Assembly (NCBI GenBank): GCA_024509875.1
Contig: JAMPIV010019101.1
Span: 211,001 to 275,000, forward strand
Direction: 5' to 3'
Origin: Oreohelix idahoensis
Taxonomy: Eukaryota; Mollusca; Gastropoda; Stylommatophora; Oreohelicidae
Length of the DNA stretch: 64,000 bases
The notes beneath the pieces are model-generated. The model was not told the DNA's origin, did not search any database, and saw nothing but the letters and a program-made list of their open reading frames with translations. Below are positions 45,690 to 56,300 of this stretch, piece after piece. Positions within the stretch are counted from its first letter, which is position 1. Every line of letters begins with the position of its first letter. The translations under genes and the position numbers were made by a program.

Positions 45690-47853
45690 GGGAGAAATGA
45701 GCATTAAGACCTACAAGCTGAGAGAGCCAGAAATTAAAACCAGATATCAGGGGCTTATTGCTACAGCGGTGAGCAGCACAGAAGAACAACCTGATGACTT
45801 GGAACCCTCTGGCTTAAATTCAAGGACATCATAAAGACAGCTGCTGCAGAAGCATGTGGTGAAGTCCGACTTGGGAACAAGAGAAAGAGGACACCTTGGT
45901 GGACAGAAGAAGTCAAAGAGAAAATAAGAGAGAAGAAGCATTGAAACAATACCTAGGAGCTAAAAACACAACAGGTCAAATGGAGAAATATAGAGAATAT
46001 GTGACACTCAGAACAGAAGCAAAGAACAAAGTGCTAGCAGCAAAAAAGAAATCCTGGGAAGAATTTGGAGAAAAGCTAGAAAAGATGCGCAACAAAACCA
46101 GAAATTGTTCTATAAGACCCTAAAGAACACGAGGAAGGAAAAACAATGCCCTCTCAAATTTATAAAGGACAAGCAAGGCAAATTGCTTACTGCCCCGAAG
46201 GAAGTAATGGAAAGAGGGATATAATATTTCTCAGAACTCCTGGATGGTGAGCAAGGTCAAGCATAAATTATAACCACTAGCACAGAAGAGAAAACCAATG
46301 ATGGTGAAAATGACATAAAGATGGAAGAACTGAAGGCAGCACTGGAGAAAATCAAGATGGGCAAAGCAGCAGTATGGCATGACGGTATAACACCAGAAAT
46401 GGTTAAGTACATGGGAGCATCCGGCGACCTATTACTCTTAAGGGTCCTACAGGCAGCGTGGTGCAACAAGACCATACCAAAGGATTGGGAGATTGCCATC
46501 AGAACACCAATTTTCAAAAAGGGTGACAATCGACAATGTGGAAACCATAGTGGCATATCTCTTCTCATTGTCCCTGGTAAAATCTACTCTATAATCCGAG
46601 AGCAAAGACTCCGACGCCTAGCTGAGCCACAATTGGATGAGGTCCAGTGCGGATTCCGAGCAAACCGAAATACTCAAGACCTAATATTCACACTCAGACA
46701 GCTGAGTGAAAAGGCCCTTGAGTATAAGAGTGAGATCCATCTTTGTTTCATAGATCTGGAAAAAGTGTTTGACAGGGTCTCCTGGAGCAAACTTTGGGAC
46801 TGTTTGGCAAGGAAGAACATTCCAGCACCTCTGATTTGTGCTATACAGAGCTTCTACAAGTCTTGCTGAAATTATGTGAGGACAGCAAACCATAAGTTAG
46901 AAGAGTTCAGGACCACCACTGGTGTAAGACAAGGTGATATCCTGTCACCTTATCTTTTCATACTCCTCACGGACGATGTCATCAAGACATGGAAGGAGAG
47001 AACAAGAAATTATTCAGTGGGGTACTAGAAAATGAGACAGTTCTGTATTTCAGAACTGGAATTTGCTGACGATGTTGCCCTGATTGCTAAATCAGAGGCA
47101 CATCTCCAATCCAACCTGCAAGTCTGGAAGGAAGAGATGGCGAAGAGAGGGATGTTCATAAGCAGCTCTAAAACAAAATCCATGGTGATATCACGAGAAG
47201 AAAGAAGACATCAGATTAAGCTTGGAAAACAGGTACTGGAGCAGGTCGGCCACTTTAAATACCTCAGAGCTATTATAGACCGAAAGGGAGGCATCAAAGA
47301 AGAGTTGGCCACTCGAAAAGCAGCAGCTGGGAGACTTTTTCATGCCATAAATTGAGGATTCCTCAGCATGAGAGAGGTTGGTAAGAAAACGAAGATGGCT
47401 GTATACCGCTCCACTTATGTCCCAGTCTTGACATATGGATGCGAGTCACGGGCAATTACTACAAACCACAAAAGCCAGATTCAAACCTCAAAAATGAGGT
47501 ATCTGAGGAAGATGGTTGAAGTAACAAGAAGAGACATGGTCCGCAACCAGACGAAACGTCAAGGCCTAAAATCCCACCCCCTGCAGACCCAAGTAGAACA
47601 GTCCCAACTAAGATGGTTTGGCCATGTCTGCAGAATGGGATAAGATCGGCTACTACGACAAGCATGGGAAACAAAGAGCCAGGGATCCAGACCCCCAGGA
47701 CGACCCAGAGTCCGCTGGGAGGACAACATTAGACAATCTTTGAACGACCGAGGACTAGAATGGAACAAGGCCAGGAGGATGACACCCGATAGGATAGTCT
47801 GGCGCTCTATCTTCCAAACTTCTACACCTCACGGTAGAAGGGGAACGACTAAG
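45690..47853 (+). pseudogene. 5'-truncated LINE with reverse transcriptase, several stops
   Basis: The pre-RT part (about 45690-46320, two frames) has TPWWTEEVKEKI-like and VLAAKKKSWEEFGEKL text. From 46321 a single frame encodes RT: GITPEMVKYM, IPKDWEIAIRTPIFKKGD, QCGFRANRNTQDLIFTLRQL, CFIDLEKVFDRVSW, TGVRQGDILSPYLFILL, and FADD at 47062-47073, then LTYGCES, QLRWFGHVCRM and PPGRPRVRWEDNI. This frame has only four in-frame stops (about 46867, 47026, 47353 and 47641). The 3' end has short GTAA repeats (47850-47865). Clade not assigned; the C-terminal text fits several RNase H-less invertebrate LINEs. Confidence 0.88.
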
Positions 47854-47869
47854 TAAGTAAGTAAAGTTG

Positions 47870-48274
47870 GTGTTACACATTGTAGAGACCATTTGAGGTT
47901 CTACCCACGTTACCAGCTGTACTAGTCTGTGGTTCGAAGCTTGAGATCGACACGTGAAACCGACATCCCACTGGTCGTGAAAATCCTTGCCTTGACTGGA
48001 AGCGGTTATCTCCAGAATCCTTTGGAGACGTGCCCTTGCCACAGAGACGAAGTGGCGGAACCAGCAGCACCAACATTTCAGCAATTTGGACGCTAAGTTA
48101 TAAGTTTAGCAGGCAACCTCAAAAGACTATATTTTCATCTCCCAAACCGAGATCTACGATGAACCATAATTTCTCATAATTACCATTACATATTTATTTA
48201 CATTTGTTTCAAAGTAATTGAGCATTAAATTTGTATATGTTGATTTTGACAAATTCATAGTTGAATTAATCATT
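47870..48274. other. No gene seen
   Basis: Short spacer between the LINE end and repeat C. The minus-strand ORFs here are shadows of the LINE and its flank. Confidence 0.5.
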
Positions 48275-48757
<483 letters not shown>

Positions 48758-49234
48758 CCCTCCTCTGACTTACTCTACCTGTACAAATACTTAAACACTG
48801 ACTCGAAGGCAATAATTTTTCTTTTACACAGTAATGAGTCCCATCATTTAAAAATCCCCTCTCTGATTGCCAAATTGTCCTACATCAATAAAACAATATT
48901 TCCTTCGCGGTGATATTGTTGGTTTAAGTATCACATTAAAAAAAGGTGGTCACCGTGGCTAGGTTATAGTGCTAATATGCTATGCTTCCTTTTCGAGCCT
49001 CAGTAATAGGAAGGTTTGGAACGTATTTGCTAAGGGCCCATTCTCAATGGGGGAGTCGAAAGGTAAAATATGACGATGATAATGAATTTTATTTATTCAT
49101 GAAAAAAAAAAACAGCCAATCACACGTAGAGCTGGTGTTACTCCAAGCAGAATGTAAAAAAAAAGGTAACTCTTTACCTGTATAAAAATAAAGAATTGTG
49201 TTCGTTCGCTTGTTCGAGCTAATCACTTTCAGAC
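48758..49234. other. No gene seen
   Basis: Short ORFs only. Probably holds the trailer of the LINE fragment that follows on the minus strand (CACACGTAGAGCTGG and A/T runs near 49100-49180). Confidence 0.4.
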
Positions 49235-49438
49235 CTTAGCTTGAATATGTTCAAAGAAAGCGGTGGTAAGTCTGAGGCTGCTGGTAACTCCGTAGAGTAT
49301 GTTCTACTGGTGATGGCTATATGATGGTACTGGTGATGGCTATATGCGCTTTCTCTGCTCCTCATATGTTGGGCACCTATGAAGTAAATGTTCAGCATTC
49401 ATGTCATCGATGCCACAGTTACACTCATCAGTAGTTTA
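49235..49438 (-). pseudogene. C-terminal end of an RNase H-bearing LINE
   Basis: The minus strand reads DECNCGIDDMNAEHLLHRCP then YEEQRKR, the Cys-rich C..C..H..C motif at the end of many I-like or Jockey-like LINE proteins. It is followed in other frames by LYGVTSSLRLTTAFFEHI. A 24-bp tandem duplication (CTGGTGATGGCTATATGATGGTA, 49307-49355) lies inside. Only about 65 codons remain. It could be the same family as the RNase H fragment at 62.7-63.3 kb. Confidence 0.7.
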
Positions 49439-49733
49439 ATCATAATTTTTTAATCACAAAATGGTTCTTGTGCGTTTATTCACCGGGAAATTAATATTGT
49501 GGAAATGTATTACCCAAACCGAGCACCGTACTCTTTCTTGACTGAAAAAAGTGTCATTTCACATTGTGAGCTCTCCCCCCTCCCCCGTTGTTTAGAATTT
49601 TTTTTAAACACGCCTGCCGTTCGCTTGACGTTAATTTAAACTGTAAGGGTAGTCACGTAGCACATTCTGCCGTAGGGGAGTAAAGTGTTATAGACTTCGA
49701 TGTACTGGGTCCCAGCTTTATGAGGTGGGGTGG

Positions 49734-49909
49734 CCTGTTCCCTTCCTCGCTGCCGTTGCCTTCTCTAACTCAAGATCAGAGTCAGGTACCCTTTTACAGC
49801 TGGTTAGACTGATGCGTGACACCTGTTCCCTTCCTCGCTGCCGTTGCCTTCTCTAACTCAAGATCAGAGTCAGGTACCCTTTTACAGCTGGTTAGACTGA
49901 TGCGTGACA
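49734..49909 (+). repeat. 88-bp tandem duplication
   Basis: The unit CCTGTTCCCTTCCTCGC... to ...GATGCGTGACA occurs twice without visible change (49734-49821 and 49822-49909). Perfect identity points to a recent duplication. Confidence 0.9.
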
Positions 49910-50212
49910 CCACCAAGCTTTGAATCCGAAACCCGGTAACTTATTGCGGTAGGGGAGTGTTAGAGACTTCACCATACTAGGTCCAGGATCGAGAGGTGGG
50001 GAGACCAGTTTCCTTCCTCGCTGTCTTTTCCTTCCCTAACTCAAAGTTAAGTACCCATTTATAGCTAGGCAGGCCCCACCTCTCGATGCTGGACCTAGTA
50101 TGGTGAAGTCTCTAACACTCCACTACCACAATAAGTTACCGGGTTTCGGGTTCAAAGCTTGGTAGTGTCACGCATCAGTCTAACCAGCTGTAAAAGGGTA
50201 CCTGACTCTGAT
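49863..50212. repeat. Inner long hairpin (139-bp arms)
   Basis: The left arm from ATCAGAGTCAGGTACCC to GAGGTGGGG pairs with the right arm from CCCCACCTCTCG to GGGTACCTGACTCTGAT, with about a dozen mismatches and a 72-base loop. A run of GAT triplets follows at 50231-50262. Confidence 0.88.
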
Positions 50213-50226
50213 AGGGACTTGAAAGC

Positions 50227-50262
<36 letters not shown>

Positions 50263-50726
50263 CTAGCAATTCATTAGACTTAAGGGTCTTTTATATTTGG
50301 ACATGCGCCCTAATATAACCGACTAGGTTGAACGGGACGCGCCTCACCAAAACGAGACAAAACTTTAAAAAAAAAACATTCCAGTAAGTTGTACTTTTCG
50401 GGTTTACAAAAAATAAGGACAAAAAAAGGGGACGGGGTGGGTAAGAGATTTGTGACGTCGCGTAAGGGGGGTGGCAAAAATGTGACAACTCCACGGCCTA
50501 GACACTGCGATTGAATTTGCCGAACTGGAAAAAAGTACGGTGCTCGGTTTGGGTAATAAATTTCCACAATATTAATTTCCCGGTGAATTAACGCACAAGT
50601 ACCCACAAAATTTCCATATTGCGAATAATCCACATAGACTGATTGGTAATGCACACTCTATTACTTTTTCTGTTTTTTTACTCCCTGTTGCATAGAATGT
50701 GTTATAAATGTTGCAGTACAACACAA

Positions 50727-50800
50727 GACGCCACCAGGCGTGATGGCCACTGGCTGCTTTGACAGTCGGTGGCTAAGGATCAAAGAAGAAGTTGTAGAAC
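50727..50800 (+). repeat. SINE tail fragment (family E)
   Basis: AAGACGCCACCAGGCGTGAT, GGCCAC, TGCTTTGAC, GGTGGCTAAGGATC and AAGAAGAAG match the 3' end of the SINE at 61720-62052. Confidence 0.75.
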
Positions 50801-51864
50801 ACTATGAGTATTCGTTCGTCATAAATAAAAATATACACATACTTGTGTTGGTATTGTATGCGTGAGCCTGAAAACGCTAGCATCAAATGTGGTCAACTAA
50901 GACGCTTCATTTTGAAAAGAATGTGATGTGTTATATCATGTGATAAAGAGACAGATCGAATAAAATAAAAATGTGCATTGTTACTACAATCATGTTCAGG
51001 ACATCCATTAAGGTCCAGGGTTACGGTATGCTCGACTTAACGGCGTACTCGATTTACAGCAACCCACCGATATGAACGAGCCAATAAGACCAATTAATTA
51101 TTAATTTATATTAATTTCAATTAATCTTCAAACTCTATAGCAAAAGCCGTTCATTACTTACGAATGAGGCAAACTATTTCTGACGCGGGTGAATAGCAAT
51201 CGCACGCCGGTTCTTACTGACTCCAGTGCGCAGACACATGTCACTATTTTACGTCAATTGTCGTACACTGTTGTCTTGCCTAGGGTAGACATACCATGAC
51301 TTTTTTTAAAATTTGAATTGTTGTAAATTGCAATTCACTGTATTTTTCTACATTTTCATAGTCGATAAGCTTTAGGCATATTTCGGTAAAATAAATGTTT
51401 AAAAGCATTATTTTTTACTAATGTTTTATTTACGGACACTTAAGCACATTTCCTGGGCATGCAAATTCTGACTTAAATGTTGATCGAAAATTGGGTTGTG
51501 AATGCCCTTAAGAGCAGAACTCGTCGCTAACCCGAGGCCTTACTGTAATGAACAAATACAGATAAGTGTATAATTAAATATACGGGAATTTACTTCCAAC
51601 GTGTTTTGTGGGACATCTAATGGGGCTGTTAATATAGGAACATTTAAATGGATCAATCGTGTTCCCAAGCGTGATAGAATATGCAAAATAACTACTATCA
51701 GTGAATGAACATATATTCCAATGTACACCCAGGGATTCCTGTTTAACGTAAATGTCTGCTTGTGAATGATTTACATCTTCATTTTACAAGAAGTGTCACT
51801 GCTGTGCTCGCGCGCACACGCGCGCGCGCACACACATACACACACATACACACACACACACACA
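50801..51864. other. No gene seen; ends in (CA)n used as insertion target
   Basis: AT-rich DNA with ORFs of at most 62 codons, then a compound CA/CG microsatellite at 51805-51864 in which the next LTR element is inserted. Confidence 0.55.
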
Positions 51865-54301
51865 TGTGGTAAAGTGGGATGTTATAAATATTTATAGGGG
51901 ACTTAGTGTACTGACTGAGATCAGCTGTGAAGGTATCTATATCTAATAATAGTAGTGTATTATAGATAACCTTACTTACTGCCACATATGTATACCTCAG
52001 TCAGAATTATTCTGGAATAATGTGATGACTACGTTATATGTCTAGGGTATGTGTATGATGAAGTGTAAGTCATAACAACAACAGACAGATAAACAATTTA
52101 ATTTATTCCACCACACTTGACAACACTGTGACACTCACATACATATAACACTCTAAGAGGATATCTTAAAGGAGTCACTGATAACTTTTCAAATAACAAT
52201 ATGTATTCAGTGCTGTCATGAATGTATATGTGTCCTGATTCAAATACAAAGGGAACCAGGAATCACAATCAATTTTAATTACAAGTTATATGTACAGAAT
52301 TTATTAATATGATTCTTGTAGTGACATATATTATTAATGGTATCCTATGTGTGTCAGTTGTGTAGTGGTAATATGAGGTAATACTGGTTTTGTTTTGTTC
52401 AAGCTCTGTTGGTATTTGTCATCATGACTTCAATAGTTTGTTTATATTGGAAACTAGTATTGGAGATGTTCTCAGTTCCTGGTATTAAAACAATTAAATT
52501 CCCCTCTTAATTTTAGTTTATAATGTCATTTTAAGATGGGGGTACATAATGTTGAGCTCCATGGCCACACTCTCTTATCTTGCGTGATGACTGCAGTAAA
52601 AGACTCCTCTGCTCGATTACTGTAATGAGTTCTGGAGCCACCCCACTGGTTGCTATATGGACCAAGGAGTATGCTGTCCACCTCTGGCTTCAGCAAAGCT
52701 CTGACCAGGTGCTGCTCAATAACTTTAAGACCACGGTCCCTGAAACAAGAAGGTTGTACCTTCTACGTCAGAACTAATTTATACTCCATTTCTACACTGA
52801 GCACAATACATCACAAACATTGAGTTCAGAGCGTTAGGCCAACTGTCAGCTTCATCTGAAATACTTTATACCAGTATTTCCCTCCCTAATGGTTACTACG
52901 CCTCTGCAATTCCAGCATTATTTCTTTCTAGTTAATAATCTAGGTGTCAGTGTACTGTTTGGCCATTCCATGCAGTTTTACTTTCCTCCGACACCTTCTG
53001 TTCAGGCTGGAGCACTATAGGCTTTACATCATGTTCGCTACTGAACCACACATATATATATATATATATATACAGACATAATTTATCAATTTACATTCAA
53101 TTTTCATTTAAAAATATTGAATATTTCAAGCTTACCACAATTCATGGAAATAATAATAAACAGTTTCGTTGACTGGCAATGAATATAGCACAACTCCGAT
53201 CTGCCGATGTCCCAGGCTTTATTTTATAAAAAATATACACTGGTGCTCAACGCACTGCTTCTTAGTAGGTTTATTACAAGATGTGGCAATGAACAGACGC
53301 TCTGAATGAGTATATTCGCAGCTCTACCCAATCACACCACGTCTACACATCTTTTCAAAAAAGTACCCCTTTCTCACGTTTCCCCTGACAACACAAGATA
53401 GTATTTATAGTCCGACCAATCGTGTTTAGTCTTTCATTTGTTGCGCTCCAATCACATAGGAGTTAACATGGTAGGCTATTTCCGTAACGTAATGTTTTTT
53501 TCAAACACGTTATAAAAAAATTTTATGAGCAGAAATGATTTCATGCTGTCAGGCACCCCCACTATTTTATTTTGGCCATAACTTGGTAATTCCTAGACTA
53601 TTTGCGTAACGTTTTACATATTCTTTGTCAGCAAACCCTAAGGAACCCAAATATACGAATTTAAGGGAGCTAGGTGGCTGCGTTCAAAATGTGCATTTTC
53701 TACCACCTCCTGTTCACTTCAATCCCCATGTGGTGTCTGGGTACTGTCATGTTTTCAAACGTAAACCCATCTAATGTCATCTTTCCCAATAAGCGTTTTT
53801 CAGGATTTTAAAACCTAACTCTGGTATGGGTAGTGAATTTTATCACTGTCGATTTGAAATAAAGTTAGTGCATGTGGCCTTACACGCGTGATGGCAGCAA
53901 TTGTGTATCGCGCGACGCGTGTTTAGTGTTGCACGTGTCCTGCTTTCTGCCTCTCCCTTCTCTCTATCCTTTAGTTCATCTGTCTTTTAGTTACGCCGTG
54001 TATAAATTGGAATGAATGAAATATTAAATTTAGGTCATTGATCAGCTTGCGTATCTCAAGGTTTTTCCAAGAAATACAGTACACGTTTCATTGAAGAAAG
54101 CGGGTAATAATACAGTAGGCTTTTACTATCAACGTGAAAGCGTTACAATTTGCAGACGAAGTAGAAAACAAGGGGAATTTCGAGTACAGTCATTGTGACA
54201 GCACTGTTCTTTACCATTCTTCTTTCCTTTTATTAAATTTATTTGTTAGGCTTTGCATTTACGTTTTAATTTATATATGGGGATTAGAATAATTCACGAC
54301 A
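51865..54301 (-). repeat. 3' LTR of element G2
   Basis: 2437 bp. On the plus strand it reads TGTGGTAAAG to AATTCACGACA. It matches 58554-61061 with only a handful of substitutions and small indels visible by eye; the main difference is a (TA)n of about 21 bp here (53052-53072). AATAAA lies on the minus strand near 52095. Confidence 0.92.
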
Positions 54302-54314
54302 TCTCCCCTCTTAA
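54302..54314 (-). promoter_or_regulatory. Polypurine tract of G2
   Basis: On the minus strand AAGAGGGGAGA directly precedes the LTR start TGTCGTG. Position and composition are typical. Confidence 0.85.
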
Positions 54315-54368
54315 AACAGACATTATATGTCAGTCCTTTATTCTATATACACATAGAGAAATTTTTTA

Positions 54369-54960
54369 TTATTTCTGGGGTTTACGGTGATTCTCATCAC
54401 ACGGATGGCGGCTTAAAAAATCCGCTCCCAAATTTGTTTTTCCAGATATATACTCAATGCTAAAATTATAGGGAGCCAAAAGCAAGGACCATCGGAGTAA
54501 CCTAGAGTTCTCATGCCTAGCCTGGGCTAGAAACGATAAAGGTTTGTGATCCGTTTGCAACTTAAATGCCTTCCCATACAGATAAATATTGAATTTCTTT
54601 ATTGCCCATATTACTGCAAGACATTCTTTTTCGCTAGTTGAGTAGTTGATTTCGGCTTTATTCAACTTCCTGTTAGCATATGCCACTGGGCTTAATTCCC
54701 CATCCAATGCATCTGATTTCTGTAGTAGAGTTGCCCCTAACCCAATATTACTGGCATCCGTCCTTACTATGAATTCTTGACTTAAGTCAGGTAATTTCAA
54801 AATAGGTTTACTTGTGAGCTTTTCCTTCAATTCTTGGTAAGCCATTTCACAATGTGGTGTCCATGTAATGCGATCTGGATGTCCTTTACGTGTCAAATCA
54901 GTTAACGGTGCACATATGGAATTAAAGTTTTTGATATACTTCTGGTAGAAACCACATAAT
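54369..54960 (-). pseudogene. RNase H of element G2
   Basis: The C-terminal part of ORF 55145-54369. RT-RNase H connection KKDVRSFVSLCGFYQKYI, then FIVRTDASNIGLGATLLQ (Asp), INYSTSEKECLAVIWAI (Glu), LQTDHKPLSFL (Asp) and the end motif GKTNLGADFLSRHP. It ends with a stop about 55 bases before the PPT; no integrase follows. The domain is intact but is fused by frameshift to a broken RT. Confidence 0.9.
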
Positions 54961-55765
54961 GAGACAAAGGATCTCACGTCCTTCTTGGTTTGTGGTCTCG
55001 GGGCTTTCTTTAGTTTCTCTAAATTCTTGGGGTCAGGGGTCATGTTTCCCTGATAAACTGTGTGTCCCAAAAATTCCAATTCTTTACATCCAACGCAACA
55101 TTTGGTTGGTCGGGCTGTTAAAATTTGCTTCCCTAAGTCGATCAAACAGCATCTTCAGAGAGTCAATGTGTTCCTCAAATGTTTCTGTTGCTATAAGGAT
55201 ATCATCCATGAAATTTGTTATACATGGATTATTCAGAGGGTCCAATAATTTTCTCATCATTCTAGAGAAGACACTAGGCGCATTCTTCAATCCAAATGGC
55301 AATCTATTAAACTCATAGTGTCCTTCTGAGGTACTAAAAGCTAGGTATGGTCTAACCTCAGGCTTTACTGGAATCTGATAGTATCCTTTACTGAGATCCA
55401 CTTTTGAGAAATATTTAGCTTTATTTAGTCTGGCAAACAGCTGATTTTGTATCCGGCAATGGATCCACCTGTCCTTCTGTAATAGCATTCAGTCTCCTGT
55501 AATCTATACAGAGTCTATGTTCTCCAGAGGGCTTCCTTAAGAGTACAACACCGGAACTATATGAGGATTCACTGTGCGAAATAATTCCTTCCTTCAACAG
55601 ATAGTCTATCTCTTCCTTCAAAGCTTTCTCCTTAGCAAACGGAATCGAATATGGTTTCATACAGACAGGTGTGGGGTCTATCAGTTTCATATCATATTCC
55701 AATAGGTTTGTATGCCCTGGTCGGTCTGTTAACACCTCTGCATGATTATTTAGAACCTGTTGCAC
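54961..55765 (-). pseudogene. Reverse transcriptase of element G2, frameshifted
   Basis: Three overlapping frames (55765-55421, 55488-55084, 55145 onward). They contain LTDRPGHTNLLEYDMKLI, EHRLCIDYRRLNAIT, YFSKVDLSKGYYQIPV (first Asp), RLPFGLKNAPSVF and the active site NFMDDILIA near 55200, then LEFLGHTVY. Frame changes occur near 55450 and 55115. All motifs are present but no single protein can be read. Confidence 0.9.
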
Positions 55766-56300
55766 TCTCTCTTTCTGAGTTTTTTGTTAAATGTGTACTG
55801 ATTTTCACCTGTGCTGCTGTCTCACAGGGGTGTAATGGATATTCAAATGATGAAAGTGGTTCCTTTTTCATCTCCATGGCGATGGACAAGGTCAACAAGT
55901 GTGTCTCTTCCTGATGTTCTCTTTCCAAATATTTCTTCAGGAGATTCACATGATAGATTTTTTCTTTCCCCTTCTTATCTATCTTATAATTTGTTCTAGA
56001 CACCTTCTCTAAAACTGTATATGGACCTTGCCATCCAATCTGTAACTTATTCTGACTCCCGGGGAGAAGAAGCAGTACCTTCTCTCCCACAGCCAAATCT
56101 CTGTCTTTCGCCTTCCTGTTATAATAGGCAGCATGTTTCTTCCTGGCTTGTTTCAAATTTTCATTGGCAAGTTTCCAGCCAGTTTTTAACCGAGTGGTCA
56201 GCTCATTCACATATTGGTATGAAGATGTAATGTTTTCCTCTGCCTTTTCATCAGTCCACGTTCTTAACAAAGCTACATATGGACCTTTAATTTTGTGGAC
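55746..56300 (-). pseudogene. Integrase C-terminal part of element G2
   Basis: Begins near 56300 with GPYVALLRTWTDEK, the sequence that follows the DDE core in related elements, then RKKHAAYYNRKAKDRDLAVG, VLLLLPGS and the GPY/F motif GWQGPYTVLEKVSRTNYKI, ending in HVNLLKKYL. It lies immediately upstream of RT in the same transcript direction. The frame is open to 55746 and overlaps the start of the RT ORF by 20 bases. The catalytic core that should precede it is missing. Confidence 0.88.

Larger units (their letters stand above)
49463..50603. mobile_element. Nested inverted-repeat (foldback) element with 8-bp TSD
   Basis: The outer arms (49463-49541 and about 50527-50603) are inverted copies starting GGTTCTTGTGCG and containing CACCGGGAAATTAATATTGTGG. 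CACAAAAT occurs directly outside on both sides (49455-49462 and 50604-50611). Inside lies a second hairpin (49863-50001 with 50074-50212). No transposase ORF. An 8-bp duplication fits hAT, P or Merlin-type DNA elements; the GGNNNNTG start fits Merlin best, but this is inference. Confidence 0.75.

Noticed and set aside
49734..50212. CRISPR-like array
   Set aside because: The repeats are a two-unit tandem duplication and a long hairpin in eukaryotic DNA, without regularly spaced short repeats.
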